Translations under genes and position numbers: made by a program
The notes under the pieces: model-generated
Told to the model about the DNA's origin: nothing
The model's database searches: none
The model's input: only the letters and a program-made list of their open reading frames with translations
Part shown: positions 8,524 through 17,300 of the stretch, piece after piece
Layout: every line of letters starts with the position of its first letter
How positions within the stretch are numbered: position 1 is the stretch's first letter
NCBI RefSeq assembly: GCF_003224335.1
Contig: NZ_QKLF01000007.1
Location: forward strand, 18,524 to 82,523
Origin: Curtobacterium sp. MCJR17_055
GTDB taxonomy: Bacteria; Actinomycetota; Actinomycetes; Actinomycetales; Microbacteriaceae
Reading direction: 5' to 3'
Length of the DNA: 64,000 bases

Positions 8524-8596
8524 TGGAGCTAAGGGGATTCGAACCCCTGACCTTCTCATTGCGAACGAGACGCGCTACCAACTGCGCCATAGCCCC
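8524..8596 (-). tRNA. tRNA-Ala(CGC)
   Basis: The 73-base gene folds into a full cloverleaf. The acceptor strands GGGGCTA and TAGCTCC pair with one G-U; the anticodon loop TTCGCAA gives anticodon CGC, reading GCG; the T-arm contains GGTTCGAATCC. CCA is not encoded. A likely -10 box TATCGT lies at 8609-8614. Confidence 0.95.
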
Positions 8597-8670
8597 GAGT
8601 GCTCGACAACGATAGCACCGGGTCGCGGCGATCCGGTAATCGGGCCGCGGCGGTCGGGCGTGCCGTCCGG

Positions 8671-9819
8671 TCAGACCGCTCGACGGCGTCGCATGATCGC
8701 GTCGAGGTCCGTCTGTCCGTACGCGTCGTCGCCGATCACGCCCATCCCGACCCAGCGGCTCGGGGCGGCGGGGGCGGCGGCCTCGTCGGTCGCGGAGGCA
8801 GCCGGACCGGGCGCAACCGGACCGGGCGCAGCCGACGCACCGGGCGCGGGCGCACTCCGGGGAGCGGGCGACCCGGCGGTCGCGGCACGGAGCCCGAGCC
8901 GCTCCGCGAGCCGCCCCTGGTCGTGCGAGGACAGCGCCGCGGCGGCCTCCTCGACGTCGGCACGCATCCGCGACACCCGGGCGAGCGACGGGTCGGCCGC
9001 AGCGGCTCGGACGGCAGCCGCTTCTGCCTCCGCCTCGGCCTTCGCCTGGGCCACGCGGTCACGCAGCCGGGCGGCGAGTTCGGCCGACGACTCCGGGGAC
9101 GGATCGGGTCGGGTCGGTGTCTGCACGTACAGCGGCTTCGGGATCGGCCCCGGCGTCCAGGTGCGGTCCGCAGGCGCGGCCGTCGGCTGGTCGGTGGAGA
9201 GCGGCGGCGCCGGGTCCGTCCACGCGGTGCTCGGCCGGGAGGCCCGGGTCTGCTCCCCCGCACCGGCCGCGGCCCGTCGACGGCGCGCGGTCGCGACCTG
9301 GTGCAGCTGTGCGAGCACGGCCGCTGAACCACCGGCCGCGACGAGTCCGGCCACCGCGAGCAACCAGGCGCCGGGGGCGACGACGAGCACGACCACCGCG
9401 AGCACGAGCCCGAGCGTGCCGAGCGTCGTGGCACCGAGACGTGAGCGACGCATGCGCATCGCGGTCAGGGCGGGCACCGAGGACGCTTTCTCGAGCACGG
9501 GCGCCTGGGCGGCGAGGCGACGGGTGATCTCCCGCTGCCGTGCGGCCTCGTGGGCGCGGACGATCGCGGCACGCTTCGCCTCCTCGGACCGGGCGACGCG
9601 CTGCGCCTCGGCGAGGGACTTCGCGTTCAGTTCGACGCGCACCTCGTCCGGCAGCTCGGCGGTCTGCGCCAGGATGCGGAGGGTCTGCTGCAGTCGGATC
9701 GCGTTCCGCTCGGTGGCGAGGTACTCACGACGGGCCGCCCACGCGGGCATCAGGTACACGACCCAGAGCACGGCCGCCACGAGCAGCACGACGCCGCCGC
9801 CCCAGGTCCCGATTCCCAT
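8671..9819 (-). CDS. SepX/GlpR-like divisome membrane protein
   Basis: A 382-residue protein with an N-terminal membrane helix directly followed by VVYLMPAWAARREYL, an arrangement seen in actinobacterial SepX (Streptomyces) and GlpR (Corynebacterium) divisome proteins. A coiled-coil-like charged region (about 35-95) and a second hydrophobic pair (about 130-175) follow, then a long Ala/Pro-rich cytoplasmic tail ending near RWVGMGVIGDDAYGQTDLDAIMRRRRAV. The assignment rests on this pattern and on synteny with rimJ and galU, which flank the gene in many actinobacteria. The usual neighbour moeA2/glp is absent. In Microbacteriaceae such genes are often called large exoprotein, which is not informative. 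Confidence 0.6.
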   Translation of the reverse strand: MGIGTWGGGVVLLVAAVLWVVYLMPAWAARREYLATERNAIRLQQTLRILAQTAELPDEVRVELNAKSLAEAQRVARSEEAKRAAIVRAHEAARQREITRRLAAQAPVLEKASSVPALTAMRMRRSRLGATTLGTLGLVLAVVVLVVAPGAWLLAVAGLVAAGGSAAVLAQLHQVATARRRRAAAGAGEQTRASRPSTAWTDPAPPLSTDQPTAAPADRTWTPGPIPKPLYVQTPTRPDPSPESSAELAARLRDRVAQAKAEAEAEAAAVRAAAADPSLARVSRMRADVEEAAAALSSHDQGRLAERLGLRAATAGSPAPRSAPAPGASAAPGPVAPGPAASATDEAAAPAAPSRWVGMGVIGDDAYGQTDLDAIMRRRRAV

Positions 9820-9965
9820 GGGGGCAACGGTAGGGGGAGCGCGCCGCCCGGACGCCCATTGCCGGGAGCGTGTCGAGCGAGTCGTGACGGATCCGTCGGA
9901 GGCTCGGCGGGCCTCCCGGCCACGCCGGGGTCACCGGGCCGCGACGCGACCCGTCCCGTGGGTCG

Positions 9966-10625
9966 TCAGCCGCGCGGCGAGACGGGCAGCGGCACGCCCG
10001 CCTCGTCCCAGGCTTCCTGCGGCACGCGGCCGGCACCGTGCGGCACCTGCCCACGGACCCAGCGGTCGAGGACGCCCTCGCGGATCTCCTCCGCGACGAG
10101 GCCGAAGCAGAAGTGGTCGCGCCAATCGCCGTTGATGTGGATGTACCGGCGGCGCAGGCCCTCGTACCGGAACCCGAGCTTCTCCACGACGCGGAGGCTC
10201 GGGGCGTTCTCGGGACGGATGCAGATCTCGAGACGGTGGATGCCGACGGAGCGGAAGCAGTGGTCGGTCGCCAGCGCGACCGCGGTCGGCGTCACGTTGT
10301 GGCCGGCGGCGTCCTGCACCACCCAGTACCCGATGGAGGCGCTCGCGAGCGACCCGTACGTGATCCCGGAGACGTTCAGCTGGCCGACGAAGCGTCCGTC
10401 CAGTTCCATCGCGAACGGGAGGCCCAACCCGGCCCGGGCGTTGGCCTGCAGCGCGCGGATGCTCCCCTTGACGTCGGCGGACGCGAACCCGGAGGGGTTC
10501 GTCGCCTCCCACGTGCGGAGCCACGAGCGGTTGCCGGCCAACGCCAGGTCGAGCTCACGGGCGTCGCGGATCCGGAGGGGGCGGATGGTGACTCGCCCGT
10601 GGGTGAGGGTCGGGATCGTCGTCAT
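9966..10625 (-). CDS. GNAT acetyltransferase, RimJ/RimL type
   Basis: The 219-residue product carries the GNAT fold with the acetyl-CoA region around VVQDAAGHNVTPTAVALATDHCF and the RimJ/RimL hallmark IRPENAPSLRVVEKLGFRYEGLRRRYIHING. This family acetylates the N-terminal residues of ribosomal proteins or small molecules. A C-terminal extension past about residue 185 is short and unremarkable. The ATG at 10625 has a GAGGAA site. It lies downstream of galU but is separated from it by a hairpin, so it may be transcribed partly on its own. Confidence 0.85.
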   Translation of the reverse strand: MTTIPTLTHGRVTIRPLRIRDARELDLALAGNRSWLRTWEATNPSGFASADVKGSIRALQANARAGLGLPFAMELDGRFVGQLNVSGITYGSLASASIGYWVVQDAAGHNVTPTAVALATDHCFRSVGIHRLEICIRPENAPSLRVVEKLGFRYEGLRRRYIHINGDWRDHFCFGLVAEEIREGVLDRWVRGQVPHGAGRVPQEAWDEAGVPLPVSPRG

Positions 10626-10668
10626 CGCTTCTGGTTCCTCCGGGGTCCCGCGCTCGGCGGGACGGGTG

Positions 10669-10705
10669 TCCCGCACGGGGCCGGGGTCACCGGACCCGTG
10701 CGGGA
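10669..10705 (-). terminator. terminator-like hairpin after galU
   Basis: The arms TCCCGCACGGG (10669-10679) and CCCGTGCGGGA (10695-10705) pair perfectly around a 15-base loop just past the galU stop codon. Confidence 0.6.
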
Positions 10706-10714
10706 TGGGTCGAC

Positions 10715-11605
10715 TCATTCGCCCGCGTTGAACTCCTTGAGCCAGGACTTGAGGTCCGGGCCGAGGTCCTCGCGGTCCGAGGCGAGCTGCACGATCGCCT
10801 TGATGTAGTCGAGTTTGTCACCGGTGTCGTAGCGGCGTCCACGGAAGACGACGCCGTACACGCCACCTGTCCATTCCTCGGCGCTCGCCATCTTCATGAG
10901 CGCGTCGGTGAGCTGGATCTCGCCGCCCTTGCCGGGCTCCTGCTTCTCGAGGACGTCGAAGACCTCGGGGCGGATGACGTAGCGGCCGATGATCGCCAGG
11001 TTCGACGGGGCCTCACCCTGGGCCGGCTTCTCGACCAGGCCGGTGATCTTCACGACGTCGTCGGTGTCGGTCTCCTCGACGGTCGCGATGCCGTAGAGGT
11101 GCGTCTGCGACGCCGGGACCTCGAGCAGGGCGACGACCGTGGCGTTCTTCTCGCCCTGGACCTCGATCATGCGCTTGAGCAGCGGATCGCGGGCGTCGAT
11201 GATGTCGTCACCGAGGAGCACGGCGAACGGCTCGCGGCCGACGTGCATCTTCGCGCGGAGCACGGCGTGACCGAGGCCGAGCGGGTCACCCTGACGCACG
11301 TAGTGCATGTCGGCCAGGTCCGTGGACTGGTTGACCTTCTGCAGCTTCTCGTGGTCGCCCTTCTTCTTGAGGGTCTCCTCGAGCTCCGACACGTGGTCGA
11401 AGTGGTTCTCGAGCGCGTTCTTGTTGCGCCCGGTGATCATCAGCACGTCGGTGAGTCCGGCGTCGACCGCCTCCTCCACCACGTACTGGATGGCCGGCTT
11501 GTCGACGACGGGGAGCATCTCCTTCGGCATCGCCTTGGTCGCGGGGAGGAAGCGCGTGCCCAGCCCTGCGGCGGGGATCACTGCCTTCGAAATCTGGAAG
11601 CCCAT
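10715..11605 (-). CDS. galU: UTP--glucose-1-phosphate uridylyltransferase
   Basis: A 296-residue nucleotidyltransferase that makes UDP-glucose for cell-wall and storage polymers. The nucleotide-binding signature AAGLGTRFLPATKAMPKEMLP is close to the start, followed by VDKPAIQYVVEEAVDAG and YVRQGDPLGLGHAVLRAK, all diagnostic of bacterial GalU. Length is normal for the family. I prefer the ATG at 11605 (MGFQISKAVIPAAG) over the upstream in-frame ATG at 11629 because conservation begins there. A TTGACA box lies upstream at 11640-11645 on this strand, in the spacer shared with the divergent cyclo-ligase gene. Confidence 0.93.
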   Translation of the reverse strand: MGFQISKAVIPAAGLGTRFLPATKAMPKEMLPVVDKPAIQYVVEEAVDAGLTDVLMITGRNKNALENHFDHVSELEETLKKKGDHEKLQKVNQSTDLADMHYVRQGDPLGLGHAVLRAKMHVGREPFAVLLGDDIIDARDPLLKRMIEVQGEKNATVVALLEVPASQTHLYGIATVEETDTDDVVKITGLVEKPAQGEAPSNLAIIGRYVIRPEVFDVLEKQEPGKGGEIQLTDALMKMASAEEWTGGVYGVVFRGRRYDTGDKLDYIKAIVQLASDREDLGPDLKSWLKEFNAGE

Positions 11606-11695
11606 GGACAGACCGTATCCGAAACGCATTTCGCGGGCATGTCAACTGATAGGAGGACAGGCAGATCAGCGGGAAGCCGCAGTACCGGCGCTCGC

Positions 11696-11701
11696 TACAC
11701 T
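11696..11701 (+). promoter_or_regulatory. -10 box of the leaderless cyclo-ligase gene
   Basis: TACACT ends seven bases before the ATG at 11709, and there is no ribosome-binding site. This spacing puts the transcription start at or next to the start codon. Confidence 0.5.
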
Positions 11702-11708
11702 CTTCGCC

Positions 11709-12293
11709 ATGACCGCCGATCTCGGGAACGAGAAGCGCGCCCTCCGAGCCGACCTCCGGCAGCGGCGACGCAGCCGGACCTCGACCGTCCGCGACGCCGA
11801 CTCCCTCGCCCTGACCGCAACGCTGCAGCGCTTCGTCGAGGAACGCCAGATCACCTCGGTCGCGCTCTACCTGTCGGCGCCCGACGAACCCGACGTCCGT
11901 CCCTTCCTGGCCTGGGCGTTCGAGCGGGGCATCCGGGTGCTCCTGCCGATCACCCGCGAGGACGGGCTGCTCGACTGGGCGGTCGGCGACGGGTCCTCGG
12001 AGCGCGAGGGACCGTTCGGCATGCCGGAGGTCGTCGGCGAGGTGCTCTCCCCCCTGGCGATCAACGACGTCGACGTGATCATCACGCCGGCCGCCGCCGT
12101 GGGGCACGACGGCGTCCGGATGGGGTGGGGACGCGGGTACTACGACAAGACCCTCGGGTCCATGGCCAACCGCCCGCCCGTCTATGCTGTGGTGTTCGAC
12201 ACGGAGTACCTCGACGAGGTCCCGCGCGAACCCCACGACGAACCCGTCGACGGCATCATCACGCCGTCGCGCATCATCACGTTCCGGAGCTGA
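11709..12293 (+). CDS. 5-formyltetrahydrofolate cyclo-ligase
   Basis: The 194-residue protein shows the family signature GHDGVRMGWGRGYYDKTL near the C-terminus, which forms the ATP/folate site, and the N-terminal basic segment KRALRADLRQRRRSR. It converts 5-formyl-THF to 5,10-methenyl-THF with ATP, rescuing a storage form of folate. It sits head-to-head with galU, a common arrangement in actinobacteria, and its stop is next to the GTG start of the FmdB-type gene, so the two are probably co-transcribed. Confidence 0.92.
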   Translation: MTADLGNEKRALRADLRQRRRSRTSTVRDADSLALTATLQRFVEERQITSVALYLSAPDEPDVRPFLAWAFERGIRVLLPITREDGLLDWAVGDGSSEREGPFGMPEVVGEVLSPLAINDVDVIITPAAAVGHDGVRMGWGRGYYDKTLGSMANRPPVYAVVFDTEYLDEVPREPHDEPVDGIITPSRIITFRS

Positions 12294-12294
12294 C

Positions 12295-12666
12295 GTGCCC
12301 ACCTACTCGTACCGCTGCACCGAGTGCGGCAACGCGTTCGACATCAAGCAGGCCTTCTCCGACGCCACGCTCACCGAGTGCCCGGTGTGCGGCGGGGTCC
12401 TGCGGAAGGTGTTCTCGCCCGTCGGTGTGACCTTCAACGGTGGTGGCTTCTACCGGACCGACTCGCGCGCGACGCCGTCGGGGTCGGGATCCGGCTCGTC
12501 GTCTGGTTCCGGCTCGTCGTCGGGGTCGGGCTCGTCGTCGGGGTCGTCCGGCTCCTCCGGGTCCTCGTCCGGCTCCGGGTCGTCCTCCGGGTCGGGGTCG
12601 TCCTCCGGGTCCGGGTCGTCCTCCGGGTCCGGGTCGTCCTCCGGGTCGGGGTCGTCCGCGTCCTGA
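12295..12666 (+). CDS. FmdB-type zinc-ribbon protein with Ser-Gly repeat tail
   Basis: The GTG start lies one base after the cyclo-ligase stop. Residues 1-55 form the FmdB/putative regulatory zinc ribbon (MPTYSYRCTECGNAFDIKQAF, then CPVCGGVLRKVFSPVG), with two CxxC pairs for one zinc. FmdB proteins are small conserved proteins of unclear function, first linked to formamidase gene regulation. From about residue 62 to the end the 123-residue protein is only Ser and Gly, encoded by a degenerate hexamer array. Such SG tails are common in this family, but this one exceeds half the protein. Confidence 0.85.
   Translation: MPTYSYRCTECGNAFDIKQAFSDATLTECPVCGGVLRKVFSPVGVTFNGGGFYRTDSRATPSGSGSGSSSGSGSSSGSGSSSGSSGSSGSSSGSGSSSGSGSSSGSGSSSGSGSSSGSGSSAS
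12478..12663 (+). repeat. Ser-Gly codon repeat tract
   Basis: About 30 loosely repeated hexamers of the type GGGTCGTCCTCC and GGCTCGTCGTCG make up the 3' half of the FmdB-type gene. Homogeneous 18-bp blocks at its 3' end suggest recent slippage or unequal exchange. Confidence 0.8.
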
Positions 12667-12739
12667 CCGGCCCCGCGCCTCCTGGTTAGGTTGGACCGGG
12701 CCACCGCGCGGTGGCCGTCCACGACAGAAGGGGGCTCGC

Positions 12740-13243
12740 GTGAAGGGCTTCAGGGAGTTCCTGCTCCGCGGGAACGTCATCGACCTCGCGGTGGCGGTCG
12801 TCATCGGTGCCGCGTTCACCGCCATCGTGACGGCGGTCGTGACGGCGTTGATCAACCCGCTCATCGGTGCGGTCTTCAACGCCTCCAGCTTGGACAAGGC
12901 CCTGATCGTGTCGTTCCCGACCGTGTCCGGTGGCGACACCGAGCTGCTGTTCGGCAAGGTGCTCGGCGCCGTCCTGAACTTCGTGATCGTCGCCGCGGTC
13001 GTCTACTTCGCGCTCGTCGTGCCGGTGAACCACCTCAAGAAGGTCGCGTTCGACCGGACGAAGCACGACGAGGAGCAACCGCCCGCGGACGTCCCGCCGA
13101 CGGACGTCGAGGTGCTCCTCGAGATCCGCGACCTGCTGCGCGCCCAGCAGGGTGCCGAGCCGGGTGTCGGCGGGCACGGGGCGCACGTCGCTCCGGCGGA
13201 CGCACCCGAGGGCGCCGGCATCGCCGGAACGACGAAGCTGTAG
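12740..13243 (+). CDS. mscL: large-conductance mechanosensitive channel
   Basis: A 167-residue inner-membrane channel that opens under membrane tension to release solutes in osmotic downshock. The opening GFREFLLRGNVIDLAVAVVIG is the MscL N-terminal helix and first membrane helix with its small-residue pore constriction; the second helix is VLNFVIVAAVVYFALVVPV, followed by the cytoplasmic helix ending DVEVLLEIRDLL. The C-terminal tail is about 30 residues longer than in E. coli and rich in Gly and Ala. The GTG start has an AGAAGGGGG site. It may read through from the FmdB-type gene 73 bases upstream. Confidence 0.93.
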   Translation: MKGFREFLLRGNVIDLAVAVVIGAAFTAIVTAVVTALINPLIGAVFNASSLDKALIVSFPTVSGGDTELLFGKVLGAVLNFVIVAAVVYFALVVPVNHLKKVAFDRTKHDEEQPPADVPPTDVEVLLEIRDLLRAQQGAEPGVGGHGAHVAPADAPEGAGIAGTTKL

Positions 13244-13281
13244 GCGGGCGCGGCGCCGGTGCTAGCGCCGGGAGGGTCGGC

Positions 13282-13869
13282 CTACGCCGGAGCGCGCTGC
13301 GCCCGGTGCTTCCGGGCCATCTCCCCCGCGTACTGCAGCCCGGCGAGGACGTGCCCGACCGTGCCGAGCCAGACGAAGACGAGACCGACGTCCCGGACCC
13401 AGTGGTGGTCGGCGGCGACCGACGTCGACGAGAACAGCAGGACCGGCAGCCCGACGAACAGCAGCGCGGACCGGATCTTGCCCGTCCACGTCACGCGGAG
13501 GTCCGGGTTGCCGCGGAACCACGCGCTCGAGAGCGCCAGGAGCGCCAGGTCGACGGCCACCACGACCACGACGATGATCCACGGCAGCAGCCCGACGAGC
13601 ACGAGCGACAGCACGATCGCCACGATCGCCAACCGGTCGGCGATCGGGTCGAGCGTCTTGCCGAGCTGGGACTCCTGGTGGAGTCGTCGCGCCAGGAACC
13701 CGTCGGCCCAGTCGCTCACGCCGAGGACCACCAGGGAGGCCAACGCCCATCCCGGGTGTCCGGCGACGACCAGCCCGACGTAGACCGGGATGAGGGCGAA
13801 GCGCACCAGCGTGATGAGGTTCGGCAGCGTCTGCCAGTCGGGCCGGGTCCGCCGGGAGGGCTCCGTCAT
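13282..13869 (-). CDS. CDP-alcohol phosphatidyltransferase family protein (PgsA-like)
   Basis: The 195-residue membrane protein carries the complete family motif D-G-x2-A-R-x8-G-x3-D-x3-D as DGFLARRLHQESQLGKTLDPIAD, with the four Asp residues that bind the metal ions. About five hydrophobic segments follow. The enzyme moves a phosphatidyl group from CDP-diacylglycerol to an alcohol; phosphatidylglycerol-phosphate or cardiolipin synthesis is the most likely role, but the alcohol is not fixed by sequence. The start could also be a GTG one codon earlier. It converges on mscL. Confidence 0.85.
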   Translation of the reverse strand: MTEPSRRTRPDWQTLPNLITLVRFALIPVYVGLVVAGHPGWALASLVVLGVSDWADGFLARRLHQESQLGKTLDPIADRLAIVAIVLSLVLVGLLPWIIVVVVVAVDLALLALSSAWFRGNPDLRVTWTGKIRSALLFVGLPVLLFSSTSVAADHHWVRDVGLVFVWLGTVGHVLAGLQYAGEMARKHRAQRAPA

Positions 13870-13975
13870 CACACGCTTCCGTTCGGGGTGGGTCACTGCA
13901 AGGGTACCGGTCCGACCCGTGCACTCGTCGGTCGCACCCGACCGGCGGCAGGCCGTCCTCCGTCAGGCGGGACGG

Positions 13976-14305
13976 TCATCCCCAGTGCGGCGGCCGGTCG
14001 CGGAGGAGCCGGTCGTCGTTCTCGCCCGTGCCGTGGCGCGCCGGTTTCGGTTCCGGCGCCGGTGTCGGGTCGCTGCCGGGGACCGCACGGGTCGTGACGC
14101 GCCTGCCGGAGCGGGACGAGCCTCCCGGCCCGGTCGACCGCGGCAGGGCGGGTGCCGGGGTCGCCGCGGGGTCGGTGGCCGCCCCCGACGCGTCTCCTGC
14201 CCGGGACGCACCCGCGTCCGGTGTCCACGTCCCCGTCAGGTGGTCCGTCGTCGAGGTCACCGGTCCTGCCTGCCGCGAGGCCCGGCGTGGGACCCTGGCG
14301 GTCAT
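13976..14305 (-). CDS. small disordered protein coupled to the helicase-like gene
   Basis: A 109-residue frame whose ATG overlaps the helicase stop codon by four bases (ATGA), indicating translational coupling. The body is low-complexity, rich in Ala, Pro, Thr, Gly and Arg, with no membrane helix. Only the C-terminus looks ordered and conserved: ENDDRLLRDRPPHWG. I do not recognise a domain. The coupling suggests a partner or regulator of the helicase-like protein, but this is inference. Confidence 0.55.
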   Translation of the reverse strand: MTARVPRRASRQAGPVTSTTDHLTGTWTPDAGASRAGDASGAATDPAATPAPALPRSTGPGGSSRSGRRVTTRAVPGSDPTPAPEPKPARHGTGENDDRLLRDRPPHWG

Positions 14306-17300
14306 CGGCGTGCGGGCACCGGCGGGATCGAGATCTCCTGGGTGGCACCGCGGTCGACCCCGAGCACCTGCGCCACCGTGTTCGCCACCCGGTCCGGGTC
14401 GGAGAACAGCTGGAACGCGTGCACGCGGACGTAGTGCCAGCCGAGACGACGGAGCACCTCGGGACGGAGCCGGAGCGACTCACGCAGCGACCCCTTGACG
14501 AGCGACGCATCGGTCTCGATGGTGACGCAGACCCCGCCGTGCGCGGCGACCAGGCCGAGCTTGCCGCGGTGGCCGAGCGCGACCGGGATGCCGCGCATCT
14601 CGAGCCGCCGGGCCAGGTCGACGAGCAGCGGGTCGGAGTCGTCCGGCACGTACTCAGCGGTGGTCCGGGCGCGGACCTCGGCCAGGATCTCGGCGAGGGC
14701 GACCGTGCCGTGCCCCATGCGCTCGGCCTCGATGTCGGACGGCTGGAAGCACGTGACGATGACCATCGACCGACGGGCACGGGTCATCGCGACCGCGAGC
14801 AGCCGCTCACCGCCGGGCTTGCCGAGGGGACCGAAGTCGCGGAGGACCCGACCGTGCGGGGTCCGGCCGTAGCCGATGGAGAACACGACGCGGTCGCGGC
14901 TCTGCGCCACGGACTGCTCGAGGGTGGCGACGATGAACGGCTCCGGACGGTCACCGATGACGAACTCGGTGAGGTCCTTGTGGCCCTGCGCGGCAGCGAG
15001 CACGGCCTGCTCGACCCGGACCGCGTGCTTCGCTGAGGCCGTGATGACCATGAGCGACTCGGTCGGACGGGTGCGGGCGTGCTCGATGACGTGCCGGACG
15101 ACCCGGTCCACCTCGGCGTCGACGCTCTCGACGGCACCGGACTCGGGGTCCGGCACGGCCTTGCCCTCGCTGACGTAGTCGAGCGCGATCGAGCCGTGGC
15201 CGAGGAACGAGCCGGCCCAGGGCAGCGACTCGATCCGTCCGCCGTAGAAGCGACGGTTGACCAGCTCCGCCAGGTCCTCGCCGCCGGCCCGGTACGACCG
15301 GGTCAGCGACAGGGTGGGCAGGAGCGTGGACAGCTTCGCGAGGGCCGAGTCGGCGTGCAGGGCGTCGAGCGTCTCCTCGTCCACCTGCAGCGCGCGGTGG
15401 TCCGGGTCCACGGCGATGCGGAACGGCGACGGCGTCTGCGTGACCGGGTCACCGAACACGACGGTCTGTCGGGCGCGACGGACGGCGCCGACGGTCTCGG
15501 CGATCGTCACGGCACCGGCGTCGACGAGGATCACGGTGTCGAACGGCATCGTGTCGGCGATCTGCGCGACCTCGTACGGGGAGGCGAGCCAGACCGGGGC
15601 GATGGCGCGGGACAGGTGCGGTGCGGAGTCGTGGAGCAGACGCGACGTGATCGCGCCCTCCTTGAGCTGCGTCTTCAGCGCGGAGGACTCCTCCGGCCAG
15701 TCGACGAGCCCGACCTTCCAGTTCTCGGCGAGCTGCCACGCCAGGCCCTGGGACACCCCGGCCGCGTGCGCGTCGTCCACGAGTCGGAAGTCGGCCTCGA
15801 CCCGGTCGAGCATGTCCGTGTTCGCACCGAGCAGGGCCCGGTCGGACTCGAGCATCGTCTCGAGCGCGGACTGCCACCAGGCCAGCTCGAGCTCGGCGGG
15901 CACCTGCACGTCCGGCACGTGCCGGTTCGCCAGGTCGGTGAGCAGCGGCTCGAGCTGCAGGTCGCGGAGGGTCTGCATGAGCTCGGTGCGCTCCTGCAGG
16001 TTGTGCAGGACGTCGGACTCGGCGGCCAGTTCGGCGATCGTCGGGACGAGCTCGTCGATCGGCAGGTTCGCGAGCTGCTGGTCGCGGCTGGTGCGACCGA
16101 GCGGCTCGTCCAGTCGGGACAGGTCCTCGACGACGTTCGAGAACAGCACCTGGACGTCGGCTATGCCGGTGGGGACCTCGGGGTTCACGCCCGCGGCCAC
16201 GTAGCGCTGCCAGAGGACGCGCTGCTGCTGGACGCGGGTGAGGGCCTCGTGCAGGTCGGACACGTGCACGCCGGGACGGACGTACTCGCGGGCGAGCTTC
16301 TTGAGCCGACGGCGGTTCGTGCTCGACATCGGCGCGCCCTCGCCCCGGGGAGCGGTCGCGGCGACGAGTTCGGACACCGACCGGTCGAACACGATCGGCA
16401 GGAAGCGGTCGAGGGTGTCCCGGATCTCGGTGAGCAGGCGGAGGTAGATGCCGAGCTCGTTGATCGTCGTGAACTGCCGCATGTGCGTCGACGCCACGAG
16501 GTCGTGCGCGCGCTGCAGGAGGGCCGGCAGCGCGCCGCCGTCGAGTTCCCGCGCGGTCGCGTGGGCACGCTGGGCGCCGTCGCTCGAGGTGAACCTCGCG
16601 CCGTACCAGGGCGAGTCGTCGGGGCCGTAGCGGAACTCGCCGAGGTTCGCGGCGCTGACCATGGTCTCGGCGACGCGGGCGCGACCGGTGACCATCGAGA
16701 CGACGGACTGCTTCGACAGCCGGGCCGTCGTGGACGGGGCGACCGGCAGCAGGGACAGGCGGGAGAGCTCGACCAGGCAGTCGAGCACGCTGACCCCGAA
16801 GTCGGGGTCGGTGCGGGTGAGGGCACCGCGGTAGTCGGTGAGGACCTTGCGGAGCCGCACCAGGGCGTCGTCGACCTCGCGGAGGTTCGGTCGGCTCGCC
16901 TTCTCGTTGCGGGCGATCGCACGGACCACGTCACGGCGGAGCGTCGCCGGGGTGACGGCGACGCCAGGCAGGTGCACCTCGCCGAAGCGGGCCGCGATGC
17001 CACGGAGCGTGGCGCGGCGCGGGCTGACGACGAGGACGCGCTTGTTCGCGGCGACCAGGCCGCCGAGGGCGTTCACGATCGTCTGCGTGCCGCCGGTGCC
17101 GGGGAGCGTCTTCACGACGATGGAGTTGCCGGCCGTGATCTGCGCGATCACGTTCTCCTGCTCGTCGTCGGCGTCGAGCAGCAGGGTGTCCGTCTCCGGG
17201 CTGCGCTCGTCCGACGGCGTCTGCTCGACCGGGTGGTACGACTGCTCGACCTGCCACTTGGCGCTCGGGTTGCCGGCGAGGGCGTCGAGCACCGGGTGCG

